Shown: in pieces, positions 19,774 through 31,418 of the stretch | How the letters are laid out: each line of letters starts with the position of its first letter | Position numbering within the stretch: the first letter of the stretch is position 1 | Source of the DNA: Clarkia xantiana subsp. parviflora | Taxonomy: Eukaryota > Streptophyta > Magnoliopsida > Myrtales > Onagraceae | DNA length: 64,000 bases | NCBI GenBank assembly: GCA_036873135.1 | Contig: JAPTYO010000007.1 | Coordinates: 61,552,383 to 61,616,382, forward strand | Reading direction: 5' to 3' | Made by a program: the position numbers and the translations under genes | The notes under the pieces: generated by a model | What the model was told of the DNA's origin: nothing | Database searches by the model: none | What the model saw: the letters and a program-made list of their open reading frames with translations, nothing else

Positions 19774-22700
19774 GATCAGCAGTTATCAAAAGATTGCTAC
19801 AAGGTTGCACTTCAACACGGGGACAAGACGAATAATGGCGGAATTCCTATCATTGATGAAGACCCGAGGATGGATCATGCACGTCCTGCTCCTGTTGAAG
19901 CACTGCAAGAAGTCAAGATTGATGAGCCAGAAAGGATGGTTCGAGTGGGGGCATCATTGTCAGAAGATGAAGTGATTGAAATCAAGGCACTTCTAGAAGA
20001 ATATAAGGAGTTGTTCGCATGGTCACCAAGCGATATGCCAGGAATAAGCCCAGACATAATCTCTCACAAGCTCAACATCAAACCAGGATCCAGACCTATA
20101 ACACAAAAGCTACGTCCATTAGGGGGTGACAAAAAACTCGCAATACGAGAAGAAATGGACAAGCTGTTGAACGCAGGTTTCATTGAAGAATTACAATATC
20201 AAACATGGGTGGCGAATCCAGTTTTGGTACCCAAACCTAACGGAAAGATGAGAATGTGCATCGATTACAGGGACCTCAACAATGCGTGCCTAAAGGATTC
20301 ATATCCGCTGCCAAGGATCGACTAGCTAGTAGATGCCACTGCAGGACACGAGCTAATGTCAGTAATGGACGTGTATTCAGGATACAACCAAATTCCAATG
20401 GCGAAACAAGACGCACCTCACACTGCATTCTATGCAGACAGAGAGATCTACAATTACAAAGTCATGCCATTCGGACTAATTAATGCCGGAGCAACATACC
20501 AACGAATGGTCAACACAATTTTCGGAGATATGATCGGGAAAGTCATGGAAGCATACGTAGATGACATGGTCGTGAAGTCGACAAAAAGGCGTGACCATGC
20601 TGATGACCTCCGCCAGGTGTTTAAAAGAATGCGAGAATTCCAAGTGAGATTAAATCCAACAAAGTGTGTCTTTGGCGTGCAATCTGGAAAAGTTCTCGGT
20701 TTCATGGTCAGCGAGAGAGGGATCGAAGCAAACCCGGAAAAAGTAAAGGCGATAGAAGAGATGGAGTCCCCAAAGAAGCACAAAGAAGTCCAACAGCTAA
20801 ATGGACGACTAGCAGCTCTTAACAGATTCCTTGCAAGAATAGGGGACAAAGCCCTTCCATTCTTCCAAGTACTTCGTGCAAACAAGAAGTTCGAGTGGAC
20901 ACCAGTATGTGAAGAAGCATTCCAACAATTGAAACAGCATTTGCGGACGCTCCCAGAATTTGTAAAACCAATCCAAGGAGAACCGCTCTACCTATACATA
21001 TCCGTAAGCAACACTGCGGTCAGTTCAGCACTCGTCAAGCAAAAAGGGACTACACAGCTTCCAGTATATTACGTGAGCAAGATCTTTGCAAAGTACGAAG
21101 TGAATTATACGCCAATTGAGAAGTACATGTATGCTCTCATAGTTGCGGCAAGGAAATTGAGGCCATACTTCCATGCGCATGAGATAACAGTCCTAACGGA
21201 CCAACCCTTGAAGCACATCCTGTCAAAGCCAAATATATCAGGAAAATTAACAAACTGGTCAGTTGAGCTAAGTGAATTCCGTATTCACTTTGTACCACGA
21301 ACAGCAATCAAGGGACAAGCATTGGCAGACTTTATCGCAAAATTCACTGGAATAACCCCGGAAACTGACATTCAAGATGGGACACAACAAAATGAAGAAC
21401 ACACTGAGGTGTGGCAAATGTACACTGATGGTTCCTCAAACGTGGAAGGATCAAGAGATGGATTCCTCATAATTCCGCCAGATGGGTCAGAACCGTTGTA
21501 GTACGCTCTAAGCTTAACATTCAGAGCAACGAAGAACGAGGCAGAATATGAAGCCTTGATAACAGGCTTAAGGATTGCAAAAGGCCTCGGAATCAAACAC
21601 TTAAGAGTCAAGTGCGACTCACAGCTGGTTGTAAATCAGGTCAAAGGGGAGTACGTGGCCAAGTCAGAGAACATGCAGAAATACTTGGGACAAGCAAAAG
21701 AACTCATTGCAAACTTTCAAACTTTCAACATAACGTCTGTCCCAAGGGAAGAAAATCAAGAGGCAGATGCGCTAAGCAAGTTTGCACAAGGGAAGGAGCA
21801 AGGCCAAAAACACATTTCGTCGAAAATAGGATCATATCTGTAATCGACAAGCTAGAGTGCTAAATATCAACACAGAGCCGACATGGATGACTCCAATTCT
21901 GGCATACCTCACGGATAATGTCCTTCCAGAAGAAAGACTTAAAGCGCAGAAAATAAGAAGAATCGCTGTCAACTATACGTTGATTGAAGGCCAGTTATAC
22001 AAGAAGGGATTCTCGACGCATTACCTAAAGTGCTTAACTTTCCCAGAGGGCATGGCAGTATTGAAGGACTTACACGAAGGCCAAGCAGCTTGTCACGAGG
22101 GGACAAGATCCTTAATCCGAAAAGCGCTTGGTCTAGGATATTATTGGCTGACAATGAGAAACCAAGCAACAAACATGGTCACGGAGTGCGAATCCTGTCA
22201 ATTATATTCAAGGAAAATAACGGCTCCCGTGACAGAGTTGTGTCCAATTGCAAGTTCTTGGCCTTTCGCACAATGGGGAATTGACTTGGTAGGACCACTT
22301 CCACAATCCAAGGGGCAAACAAAGTACATTGTAGTAGATATCGACTACTTCTGCAAATGGATTGAAGCTAAGGCATTAGCACGTACGACAGACGCAAAAA
22401 TAATGGATTTCATACGAAACCACATCATCGCACGATATGGTGTACCAAAGGTACTCAACGGCGATAATGGGCCACAATTTAGAAGTTCAAGACTGCAAGC
22501 GTTCTATGAAAGACTCAACATAGATCACCGCTTCGCATCAGTGCGTCATGCTCAAACCAATGGCCAAGTCGAATCCGCTAACAAGATCGTCCTGGATGGT
22601 CTGAAGAAGAGAGTTCATGCTTTGAAAGGAGGATGGGCAGAAGAACTTAGCAGTGTCCTATGGGCTGTACGTACAACCCCGAAGGAGTCAACAGGCGAAA

Positions 22701-23089
22701 CACCGTTTAGCCTGGTATACGGAACAGAAGCCATAGCTCCAATCGAAATCGCCGTCTCATCATACCGCACAACTCACTTCGACCCGCAAACCAACGAAGC
22801 AGAGATACGTTTAGACCTAGACTTAGCAGATGAAAGAAGGCGAAACTCGGAGCTAACCCAAGCACGTATGCGCTTAATAACTGCAAGATACTACAACAGG
22901 AAAGTGAAAGAAAGACAATTCCATGTAGGCGAGATGGTGTGGAGAAGGAATGAATTCTCACATTTGTGGGAAGGCCCATACAAGATTGTCTCAGTCCCTT
23001 ATGTTAGCGCGTACCGCCTCCAAAACACTGAGGGCAACATCCTTCCAAACACATTCAACAGGGGGCACTTGAAGAAATTCCACGGTTGA
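19774..23089 (+). pseudogene. pol: pol of element B: RT, RNase H, archaeal-type RNase H, integrase
   Basis: RT begins ~19960 (FAWSPSDMPGISPD) with MCIDYRDLN at ~20255. TAG at 20323 replaces the CAG of RIDQLVD. YVDDM lies at ~20560. The complete Ty3 RNase H spans ~20970-21340, but its first catalytic position reads ISVS rather than a DAS-type motif. The archaeal-type RNase H starts MYTDGSSN (~21420) and is cut by TAG 21499. Frame changes occur near 21800-21860. Integrase 21860-23089 has the H2C2 module (HEGQAACHEG … CESC), GIDLVGP, GDNGP and GQVESANK, with a WEGPYK module at the end. It lacks a chromodomain. Dead through three stops and at least three frameshifts. Confidence 0.85.
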
Positions 23090-24267
23090 AGCAAGAACAT
23101 TATATCACAAAGGAGCTATTGTATCAAGCTCTTTTGTCTTAAACTCTTACATAAAAAGGAGGGAGATTCATTATCTCCAAGTTTGTTTACAATCATGTAA
23201 TCACATTAATCATTTAATAAAGTCAATTTACTCTCGTAGGTACCTTCCCACATTATGCACTATACTCTGGATTAACATCAAGTAGAAAACAATGTGCATA
23301 CTACTCATAATCATCATGCCATGCAACTTATAATAGGCGACATCAACAAGTTCATCTTCAACAAATTCAAAAGCAACATCATGCAATATTCCAAAAGTGA
23401 CATGGTGCAATATCCTTCTCAAAAGGACAATACCCATGTTCACATCTATCAAAAGTAACATGTTGCGACATCCTTTCCAAGAGGGCAAACCTCATGTTTA
23501 CTTCTAAAAAATGACATGTTGTGAAATCCTTCGGGCAAATCCTCATAGCCATTCCCTGAATAGAAACAGGATGCGGCAAATGCAATGATGGGACTGATCA
23601 CCCCACCGTGGCGGAAGTCCTCTTGTTAGACGACAACCCCACACACTAAAAGTATGCATACTCTCTTAAGGGTTCATACACCATGAAGACTTAGGCCCGA
23701 AAAGGGATAGCTATATGTTATACGCTTTTTTAAGCAAACCTTGTACAAAACTCATCAAACTTACAAGTCGAGTCTTGTATAATGTTATCTTGCTCTTTAG
23801 CATTTAACGCAACAATAGAAAAATAAACAAGAGGAATCTTGTAACAACGTCGCCTTAGAGTGGAACTAAGAGACGGTATAAACTTAAGTCTTGCTTCGTC
23901 AAGACGACTCTACTACATGTCAAAGGCCAAGTGCCAAGTACATTACTACCTGCCATGCTGCAAGTACCAAGTGTACATAACGCCCTGCAATGCGCAAGTC
24001 GCAACATCGTATGTTCTATCCATCACTGCAAGGAATTCAATCCTATCATGCAAGTCCAATACATACGGACAACAAAGATAACGCAAGGTATGAAATACTA
24101 CTAACAAAGTTATCATATAATTATTATTATTGAAGAACAGGTCCAAAGGACGAAGTTCTAGACAAAGCAAATACACAAATAAAGGTTTTGGACAAAAACC
24201 TCAAAAATATCATCATCTCCAAAGGACTAAGACAACAGGTCTAGAAAATCAACACCAAGGACAAACA
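23090..24267 (+). other. 3' noncoding region of element B with weak repeats
   Basis: A purine-rich aaaaaggagggagattc lies at ~23154. Diverged repeats around gtgacatggtgcaatatcc and aacatgttgcgacatcc lie at 23340-23560, and gtcgccttagagtgg at ~23848 is a single relative of the A-array core. No gene recognised. Confidence 0.5.
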
Positions 24268-25532
24268 TCAACTCAAAGAAACATGAGAAGTTCCACTATC
24301 CCCAGTAAGCTGTGGAACAACATCCATACGTTCGGGAGGAGTAGCAAGAACATCAGCACTTTCTCCATCTTCAATCATATCATAGGCAGTTTCATCAAGC
24401 CCCAAAATATGCAATTCCTTCAAATAATTAACGGCATAGTCAGAACAAGGCCCAAGCTTGTCAAAAGGAAAGTTGGGGGCAAGCGCGTTGACACGACGAA
24501 AGTAATCCTCGGCACGCTTGCCCATCATGGTGTCAGTTATCTTTTTAGCTGCAAGCCCAAAAGCAGGAGTACTCAAGTACTGGGAAAAACCCGCCTCAAT
24601 TCCAAGTGCATAATGTTCCTCATGTGCGGCAATCAAGGCAGCTTCTCGAGACGTGAGGTCATCAGAAATCTGTTTCTCAAGTGCAATCATCTCAGCTTCA
24701 AGATCAAGAATTCGAGTCTCCTGCACCTGATATTGGGTCTCGGAATCGACTACCTTCAAACCAAGTGCACACACCTTCTCCTTAGAACGAGCAAGTTCAA
24801 GACTAATGGTGTTACATTTGTTGACAGCAGTTCTTCTAGCACTAACAAGCTCCACAACATACGACGACATGTTAACCATCTGAGACACAGCCTGAAAACC
24901 ATACAAAAGCACAAAGCCATAAATATTACACAACAAAGATATACAACACGTAAGTCGTCAAGAAATAGAACTTGTTAACTTACAGGAGCAAAGTTGGCCA
25001 AAGCATGTTCAACACATTCTTCAGCTTCTTCATTAGTCTTTGGACAGACACGTCGATCACCGGGAGGCACACTCCTATGCAACACGCGAACACCAACCTC
25101 CGGCATATTAATCTTCACCTCCTTCGGAAAGCGAAGACCGCCTCTACCAAGAGGTCTCCAAGCATCACCAAATACATCACCATTTCCAAGGGGAGAAGAA
25201 GATGATCACGCTTCAAAGCTGGGATAGCTGCAACGGGAAAGATAAGGAATAAAAACTAAGTGTGAAAATCAGGGTGTAATAAGAAATGCAAGGAACATCT
25301 CATACCAACAGACGAAGAGCGATCCTCTGCAAGTCGATCTCTCGACTGGGGGGCATAAAATACCATCGCGCACTCAGTGACTTCCTTTCCCTTATCAAGA
25401 GTGGAAGGAGGAAAGGAAGCATTCGTCTTTATACGCTTTGGATCACTCGAGACATGCGACACCACCTCGGATCGCTTGACAGGAAGTTGATAATCATCCA
25501 CGGAAACGTCAATAGCAGGGGAACATACTGGA
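24268..25532 (-). pseudogene. decayed antisense accessory gene of element B
   Basis: Minus-strand exons with good splice sites: ~25532 to 25302 (GTATGAG donor), 25227-24984 (acceptor GTTGCAG, donor GTAAGT) and 24891-24268 (acceptor TTTTCAG). The last join is in frame (…ALANFAP / AVSQMVNM). The last exon encodes ~200 residues rich in Glu/Lys/Ala with coiled-coil character (LDLEAEMIALEKQ) and an acidic tail, comparable in place and style to C's antisense gene. The frame at 25227 carries a TGA, so it is broken. The upstream exons with the conserved N-terminal region are not found. Confidence 0.6.
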
Positions 25533-25965
25533 TAATCAAAAAAGACAAATGGCTACCAAAAAAGCTTTCGCAACGACAAAGATGGAAAACATTCGAGAGG
25601 GCCACAGCCACCCTTTAATCGGCTAGCAAATAAAGAGTGCTTCCGCTAGGTTGAAAACCCGAGAGGGCGGTCTAGGCAAAATCAGGAAATGAGGGGCATG
25701 ATTATAAATTCATAAATTGCAAGCATGGAAAAATGAGTGAAAATAAACTACCGATGGATTGAAGACCTCTAGAGGCAGTCCATGCAAAAATTAGGGAAAT
25801 GAGGGGCACAGTCGAAAATCTCTCAATATCGACCGTGGAAAAAGGTGAGAATAATAGAGAAATTAAAAAGGAAAAGAAAAAAAAAAAAGAGAAAGATCCC
25901 GTTAGGTTATCGCGCCATGCGCAATTTAAGCAAAAATTAGGTACAAACATTCATGTGCATGTGTA
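25533..25965. other. unassigned sequence at the end of B
   Basis: Two ~105-bp relatives (…gaaaacccgagagggcggtctaggcaaaa… and …gaagacctctagaggcagtccatgcaaaa…, each followed by aggaaatgaggggca) form a direct duplication at ~25655 and ~25760. An A-rich run is near 25870. No gene. Confidence 0.5.
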
Positions 25966-27059
25966 TTTTCTACGACACGACGTCTTCCAAAGTCAATTTC
26001 ACGGCAAGCGGGACGGTTACAATGTGCTCTCGCAGGTTGCATTTCAAGGATGAGTGTGACTGTTACAGTCTTTTCCTACAAGTCAATTTTGCGAGCGGGA
26101 CTGTTACAGTCTGATCTCGCAAGTCACCTTTCAAGGATGAGTAAGACTGTTACAGTCTCTTCCTACAAGTTAATTTCACATTAAGCATGATAGTTACGGT
26201 CTGCTCTCGCAAATCATCACCGAAAATCAGCATCTGTAGTTATCCAGCTTTCCGAGAGTCAAATCCGACTAACGGAGTCTTGGTGTTCAGCCTTCGCAAG
26301 CCACGCCACTAGGCTCTTCTCCAACGGACGCCACTAGAAGCACTTCTCCAACAGACACTACTAGAGGCTTTTCGTTGTCGCACGCCACCGTAGGCATCGT
26401 CGATTTAGGCTTTACTTTACTGCATGCCACTGGAGGCTTTACTTTACTACACGACACTGGAGGCCTTACTTTTACTGCATGCCACCGGATGCTTTACTTT
26501 TGGCAGACCTAAATCTAACCAACGACGAATTACGTTTTGAAAACGTGGGTTTTGAAAAGAGTCGCCACTAGTTAAATAAGGCTATAAACAGATATCGGAT
26601 TCGGGGGGGCGCTACATTGCGAATTAAAACATAAAGAATTAATAACGCCATTTCGGTACTCAATTCACTAAATTACCATATTTCTTTTTATTTACAGAAA
26701 ATCACTCAACCTACCTAAAATGATCTATAGAAATTAAGATTAAACCAAGTATACAATACATATATACAGATCCCTAAATTAACTACACCTTAGCTAATTA
26801 TACATGTCGTTATTTTATTGAACAAAATTTCCATAAGTTGAGAAAATGAAAATAAACAATGTGAAAGATAATACATGAAACACTAGATATGTGTTCAACT
26901 ATAAGTTTTCTCCAGTAGACAAAAATTCATCATCAACACCCTTAATCTGGTGCAATATTAAAATTAATTAACTGATCATCATTAGAGCCAAGGTTTGATT
27001 ATGAACACTCTTAATCCAGTTATGTATAAAAGGTTTGATTATGATATGCTATGAAACTG

Positions 27060-27800
27060 TTTTCGGTGCAATGTGTGAGTTTGGTTTACCAGTGTACAAC
27101 AATTTTACATTTAACTCAGGTACAAATATGCAACACTTAGACCAACCATTATACTTATTTCGAACATATAAATTAAATTAGGTACCAAATTGCAACACTT
27201 AGAACAACCCATATATTTAAAGAGAACAGTTAAGTTGAACCTTAAGGGCATGCAATCCTAAAGGATAAAATCCAGTGGCATCCAGAAGATACAATATCTT
27301 ATAAGAAAACGAAAGTCCTGCAACAAAGGATAATCACTGAAAAGTCTTGGCTAGAATACCAGATAGTTCAAAACTAGTTTTGAAATGGAAGCACTTAAGT
27401 TGGTGTTTTCAATTTGAGTGGTTGTGGCCATTGAAGAACCAGAAGCCATGGAAGACATCAATTTGAGATTGGGTTTTTAATTTCGTAGCAATCCCGTCTT
27501 CAATTTCGGAAGAATCCCTGACTCCAAGCCCTAATTGTAATGAGGAAGCAAAATTGGGCTTCTTGTATAAGTATTTGCAATAAGGGCATTTTAGAATTTT
27601 CATGTCCTTTTTTTCTGTCTTTGGCGCCAACAGAGGTCACGTGCCCTGCACGTGACCGATTCTGTCAATTTTAACCAGTATTTCTAACGGTGCAACACCC
27701 AGGTTAACTCTTGTACCAAAATGCAACAAAATTTAGTGGAGGTACCAATTCATTTTGGGTTGTTAGCCCAGGTACCAATTTGATTTAAATCCCTGAAATA
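27060..27800. mobile_element. MULE-like or other DNA-transposon insertion in G1
   Basis: This part has no counterpart in G2. Its ends carry inverted phrases: …aggtaccaaattgcaacac… on the left and …ttgtaccaaaatgcaac… ggtaccaatttgatttaaatccct on the right. The motif gatttaaatcaaattggtacc is common at ends of plant Mutator-like elements. A 73-codon minus frame (27630-27409) inside has no recognised domain. Confidence 0.35.
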
Positions 27801-29104
27801 AATAGCACTAACTCCAAAAGAATCACCCATTGAAATCACGAGTCAGTTCAAAATATAGACCAACATAAGATAATCACCCGACTAAAAACGACATCAATAA
27901 ATTTAATCAGTGACTTGATGAATTCAACTAAATCAATTTCAAAGAGGAGAAAGGGAGGGGGAGACCTAAGGTGGATCAAATCAGCTGAGCAATGATGAAA
28001 TGAAGGCGGTCATCGTGGAGCGTTTGGGTATGTCAACCGGTGATGGTCGTGTTTTAGGTCACAGCGGTTGAACGATGCCTAGTTTGATGATGAATTGGTC
28101 GGGCAAATAAAAATTCATTGAACAGTGAAAGAGACAGGTTGTGGAAAATCGAGCAACGAAGTAGAGGTTAGGTTTACATCGATGGTGGGCTACCGTCGGT
28201 GAACACGGAGGCAAGACAAATTAACAGAATCCTAAGGAATCAATTTTCTTCTCGTGGACTAATCTTATTCTATATAAAATATACTAATGTGAATGCATTA
28301 CAATATATACAAATCCATGTATATATGTTTGTTTCACAAACTTAATATAATGGGTGGTGACCCTACAGAACACACAAACAGAAATGAATGAGAAAATAAA
28401 ATAAATAAAAACAAGTTAAATCAAAATATATAGATAATGCAAGAGATTGGAAATGTTTGGCAATGAAAGATTGCATATGCTTGATGAATGTAGGTATCCT
28501 TTAAACAATACAAATCAGTCGAATAAGAAAAGTTTAGCCGAAGTCTTCTTTTATTTATTTTATTCTACTTCGTTACATGTAGAATTAGACCCCTATATAT
28601 AGTACCTAGGTCTAGTCTAACTAGGAAATAATATTACAAATTTATTCTTACAATAATACTGATGTAATCTAACAATAAATGTGATTTATTCTAATAATAA
28701 ATACTAATTTATTCTAAATACATATAATATCCTAATATACGCTGGGGCAATCTTGGAAGATTCACGACTTGCCATATTTAGACATTTCCTCATTTAGCGC
28801 GCCACATGCTACGCGTGTCGCGCGTGGTCCAAAATTAGGTGTTTACGTCTTGCCCCTCTTGGAAGGATTCTCGTAGAACTCGTTCGAGAGGGTTTGTCCA
28901 AAGACAAGAAAACACCGAATTTTGGTTGGGAAGTCTGTCTTTTTTTTTGTCTTCGAATCTTCAAGGGAGCTCCTGGCTTATTTCGGACGGTGCGAAAAGT
29001 AGAGCCTCTGTCGGCGGTACCCATGTTGGCGGTGCCTCCGTTAGCATTGCAGAAAAGTAGAGCCTCATTTGACGGTGCCCCTGTTGGCGGTGCTTCCGTT
29101 GGCG

Positions 29105-29540
29105 GTACGTAAAAGTAAAGCCTCGGTCGACGGTGCGGTAAAGAAAAGCCTCCAGTGGCGTGCAGTAATGAAAAGCCTCTAGTGGCGTGCGGAAAAGAAA
29201 AGCCTCCAGTGGCGTGCAATAACGAAATACCTCCAGTTGCTTGCATTAAAGTAAATCCTCAAGCTACGATGCCTCCAGTCGCGAGCGATAAGGAAAAGCC
29301 TCAAGTGCCGTGCAATAAAGTAAAACCTTAATCGATGATGTCTCCAGTGGCGAGCGACAAGGAAAAGCCTCCAGTGGCGTGCAATAAAGTAAAACCTTAA
29401 TCGATGATGCCTCCAGTGGCGAGTGACAAGGAAAAGCCTCAAGTGACGTATGTTAGAGAAGAGCCTCTAGTGGCGTCCGTTGGAGAAGAGCCTCTAGTGG
29501 CGTCCGTTGGAGAAGAGCCTCTAGTGACTAGCATACCTGA
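29105..29540 (+). repeat. G1 array: units with AAGCCTCCAGTGGCGTGC
   Basis: Roughly fifteen diverged units, 27-33 bp, with core gcct-cagtggcg. The last ones become gaagagcctctagtggcgtccgttggaga. It is the right inverted arm of G1 and is related to the array at 53930-54460. Confidence 0.85.
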
Positions 29541-30052
29541 GGGAGCGCAACACAGTTGAAAAGAGTAGATGTCATGACAAACACAGCACAGCATCGTTGT
29601 GGTGACTAGCATATCTGGGACAGCGCAACACCGATTGTGGTGACTAGCATACCTGGGGCAGCGCAACGTCGTTGGAGGGATAGTTGTGATAACTAGCATA
29701 TATAGGACATCGTAGCATCATTGGAGAAGAGCCATTAGTGGCATGTGTTAGAGAAGTGCATCTAGTGGCGTGACTTGCGAAGGCTGAACACCAAGGCTTC
29801 GTTCGTCGGGTTGTGACTCTCAGAAAGCTGGAAAACTACAGATCCTGATTGCTGGTTTGTGACTTGTAGGAATAGACTATAACATTCCTACTCATCCTTG
29901 AATGGTGACTCGCGAGAGCAGAATATAACTGTCCCATTTGCCGTGAAATTGACTCGTAGGAATAAACTGTAACAGTCCAACTCATCCTTGAATGGTGACT
30001 CGCGAGAGCAGACTGTAACCGTTCCGCTTTCCGTGAAGTTGACTCGTTGGAA

Positions 30053-31418
30053 TTGTGAATTACCCCAAATAAAACCCTAACACCCTTTATTTATAGGAGG
30101 AGCAAAGTGGATAAAAGTCCACTTTGCCCCAAGTAAGTTTCGGCCGTCATATATGTGTAAGATTGGCCCAATTTTGGGCCTTTCATATCAATTTGGATTT
30201 GGGTCAAGCCCAATTTTCCTAATGTGACATTTACCGAATTTCTTAGCTAACGTATACATATTAGTGGGCTTCCCATTACGGCGCCCAATCACCATATGCT
30301 AACAACTCCCACTTGCCGGAATGGGAGGGTGCCTGTTAATGTATTGTTGCCCAAATCGCATCAACATTTCACTCTTTTGATCTTTCCCCTGCTTCCGAAT
30401 AGTTCATACGAGGTTTGCCGTGCGACCGGAAGATACGATGGGAATCGTGCTACTCATCTGTTAGGATTGTTGTAGCGCCCGCGAAACGTTGATTCCCTGT
30501 CTCAAATCAACCTGTTAAAAACATCAATTTGTATCGCGATGTATCCTAGGTCAACTGTTAATTCTCCAATTGCCAAGTTTCCACATAGGAATATTTCTCC
30601 AGGGCATCCGCACAAGTATTCACAACCTTCAACTAATATCGAGTTAGTGCCCACCTAGTTAATACAAGATTCGATGAATTAAAGGTGAACTTGACCATCC
30701 CCATTGCTCATACCCTTAGTCAAACTCAACCGGTTTCCAAAGACGTGTTAACTTGGCATTTTTCTTCAGCACCGCGCTCATACGCCGGGAAGCGAACATC
30801 GAGCCTCACCTTAGGTATGAGTTCTGAGTCCATGAGAATACTTCGGGTGCCTCTTCATAAGGCTCCTGGGATCAATCACACACTCTAGGTGAAGAAGTTT
30901 GCACCCATCCGAATCACGAGGATTCTAACTAGCACAATCGAGCATGACCCCGTGTTCGAACGTGGCACGCGTAGTATGAAGCACGAGTCGATAGCATACC
31001 CGAACATCGTCAGGTGTGGGATATATCAATGATGTTATCGCGGAATTTCATTTGGCCCAAAATGTGGTTAATGACGAACAGAGTTCATCACCGGCGAAGT
31101 GCGAAACAAAGATCATGTCGTGTTACTCCGAAACCAAATGATCGTTTTGCGTAACCAAGTTTCCCAACTGGTTCTTAGCCAGTCTTGTTTCGGCAGAGTT
31201 CCCCCTCTCCTACAAGACGACCGTGCCTGTGTGACAAGGCATGGTCCACATTCGACGTAATTTATGTAGAGGATTGTGACCTCCTATGACTTAGTTTATA
31301 AACCGTAAAATCTGTTGTAATCAAACATTATGACGTCGATGAATCATAAACTCGAATTGAAATTCTCTCATTTATCAAAATCTAACTTTCAATTCATCAA
31401 AATGTTATCACAGATACA
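30053..31418 (-). repeat. 3' LTR of copia element H1, truncated
   Basis: Aligns with 37146-38520 of LTR H2 and ends gataca just before a purine tract (minus strand), so it is the 3' LTR of the minus-strand element. About 375 bp of its outer end is missing; the junction with G1 at ~30052 is a deletion or insertion point. TATAAATA on the minus strand at 30095-30088. Confidence 0.75.

Larger units (their letters stand above)
18361..25960 (+). mobile_element. gypsy element B, gag-less and lacking the 3' LTR
   Basis: 5' LTR, primer-binding site, a reading frame with gag removed, pol, 3' noncoding region and a decayed antisense gene. No second copy of the LTR is found, and the sequence changes to repeat G1 at about 25960, so the 3' end was deleted or displaced. 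Several stops and frameshifts make it older than A and C. Confidence 0.8.
25970..30052. repeat. repeat G1 with large inverted arms
   Basis: Left arm ~25970-26500 is the reverse complement of ~29230-30045: both contain ggacggttacaatgtgctct-type phrases, a tgtagttatccagctttc-type stretch, cttggtgttcagccttcgc, and repeats of the gcc-agtggcg type. The central part (26506-28845) and the right part match repeat G2 in the same order, so G1 and G2 are one family. A TATA-like cctatatatag is near 28593. Class is uncertain: a large non-autonomous LTR element (body 26506-28845 as an LTR) or a foldback/MULE-type element. Confidence 0.6.
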
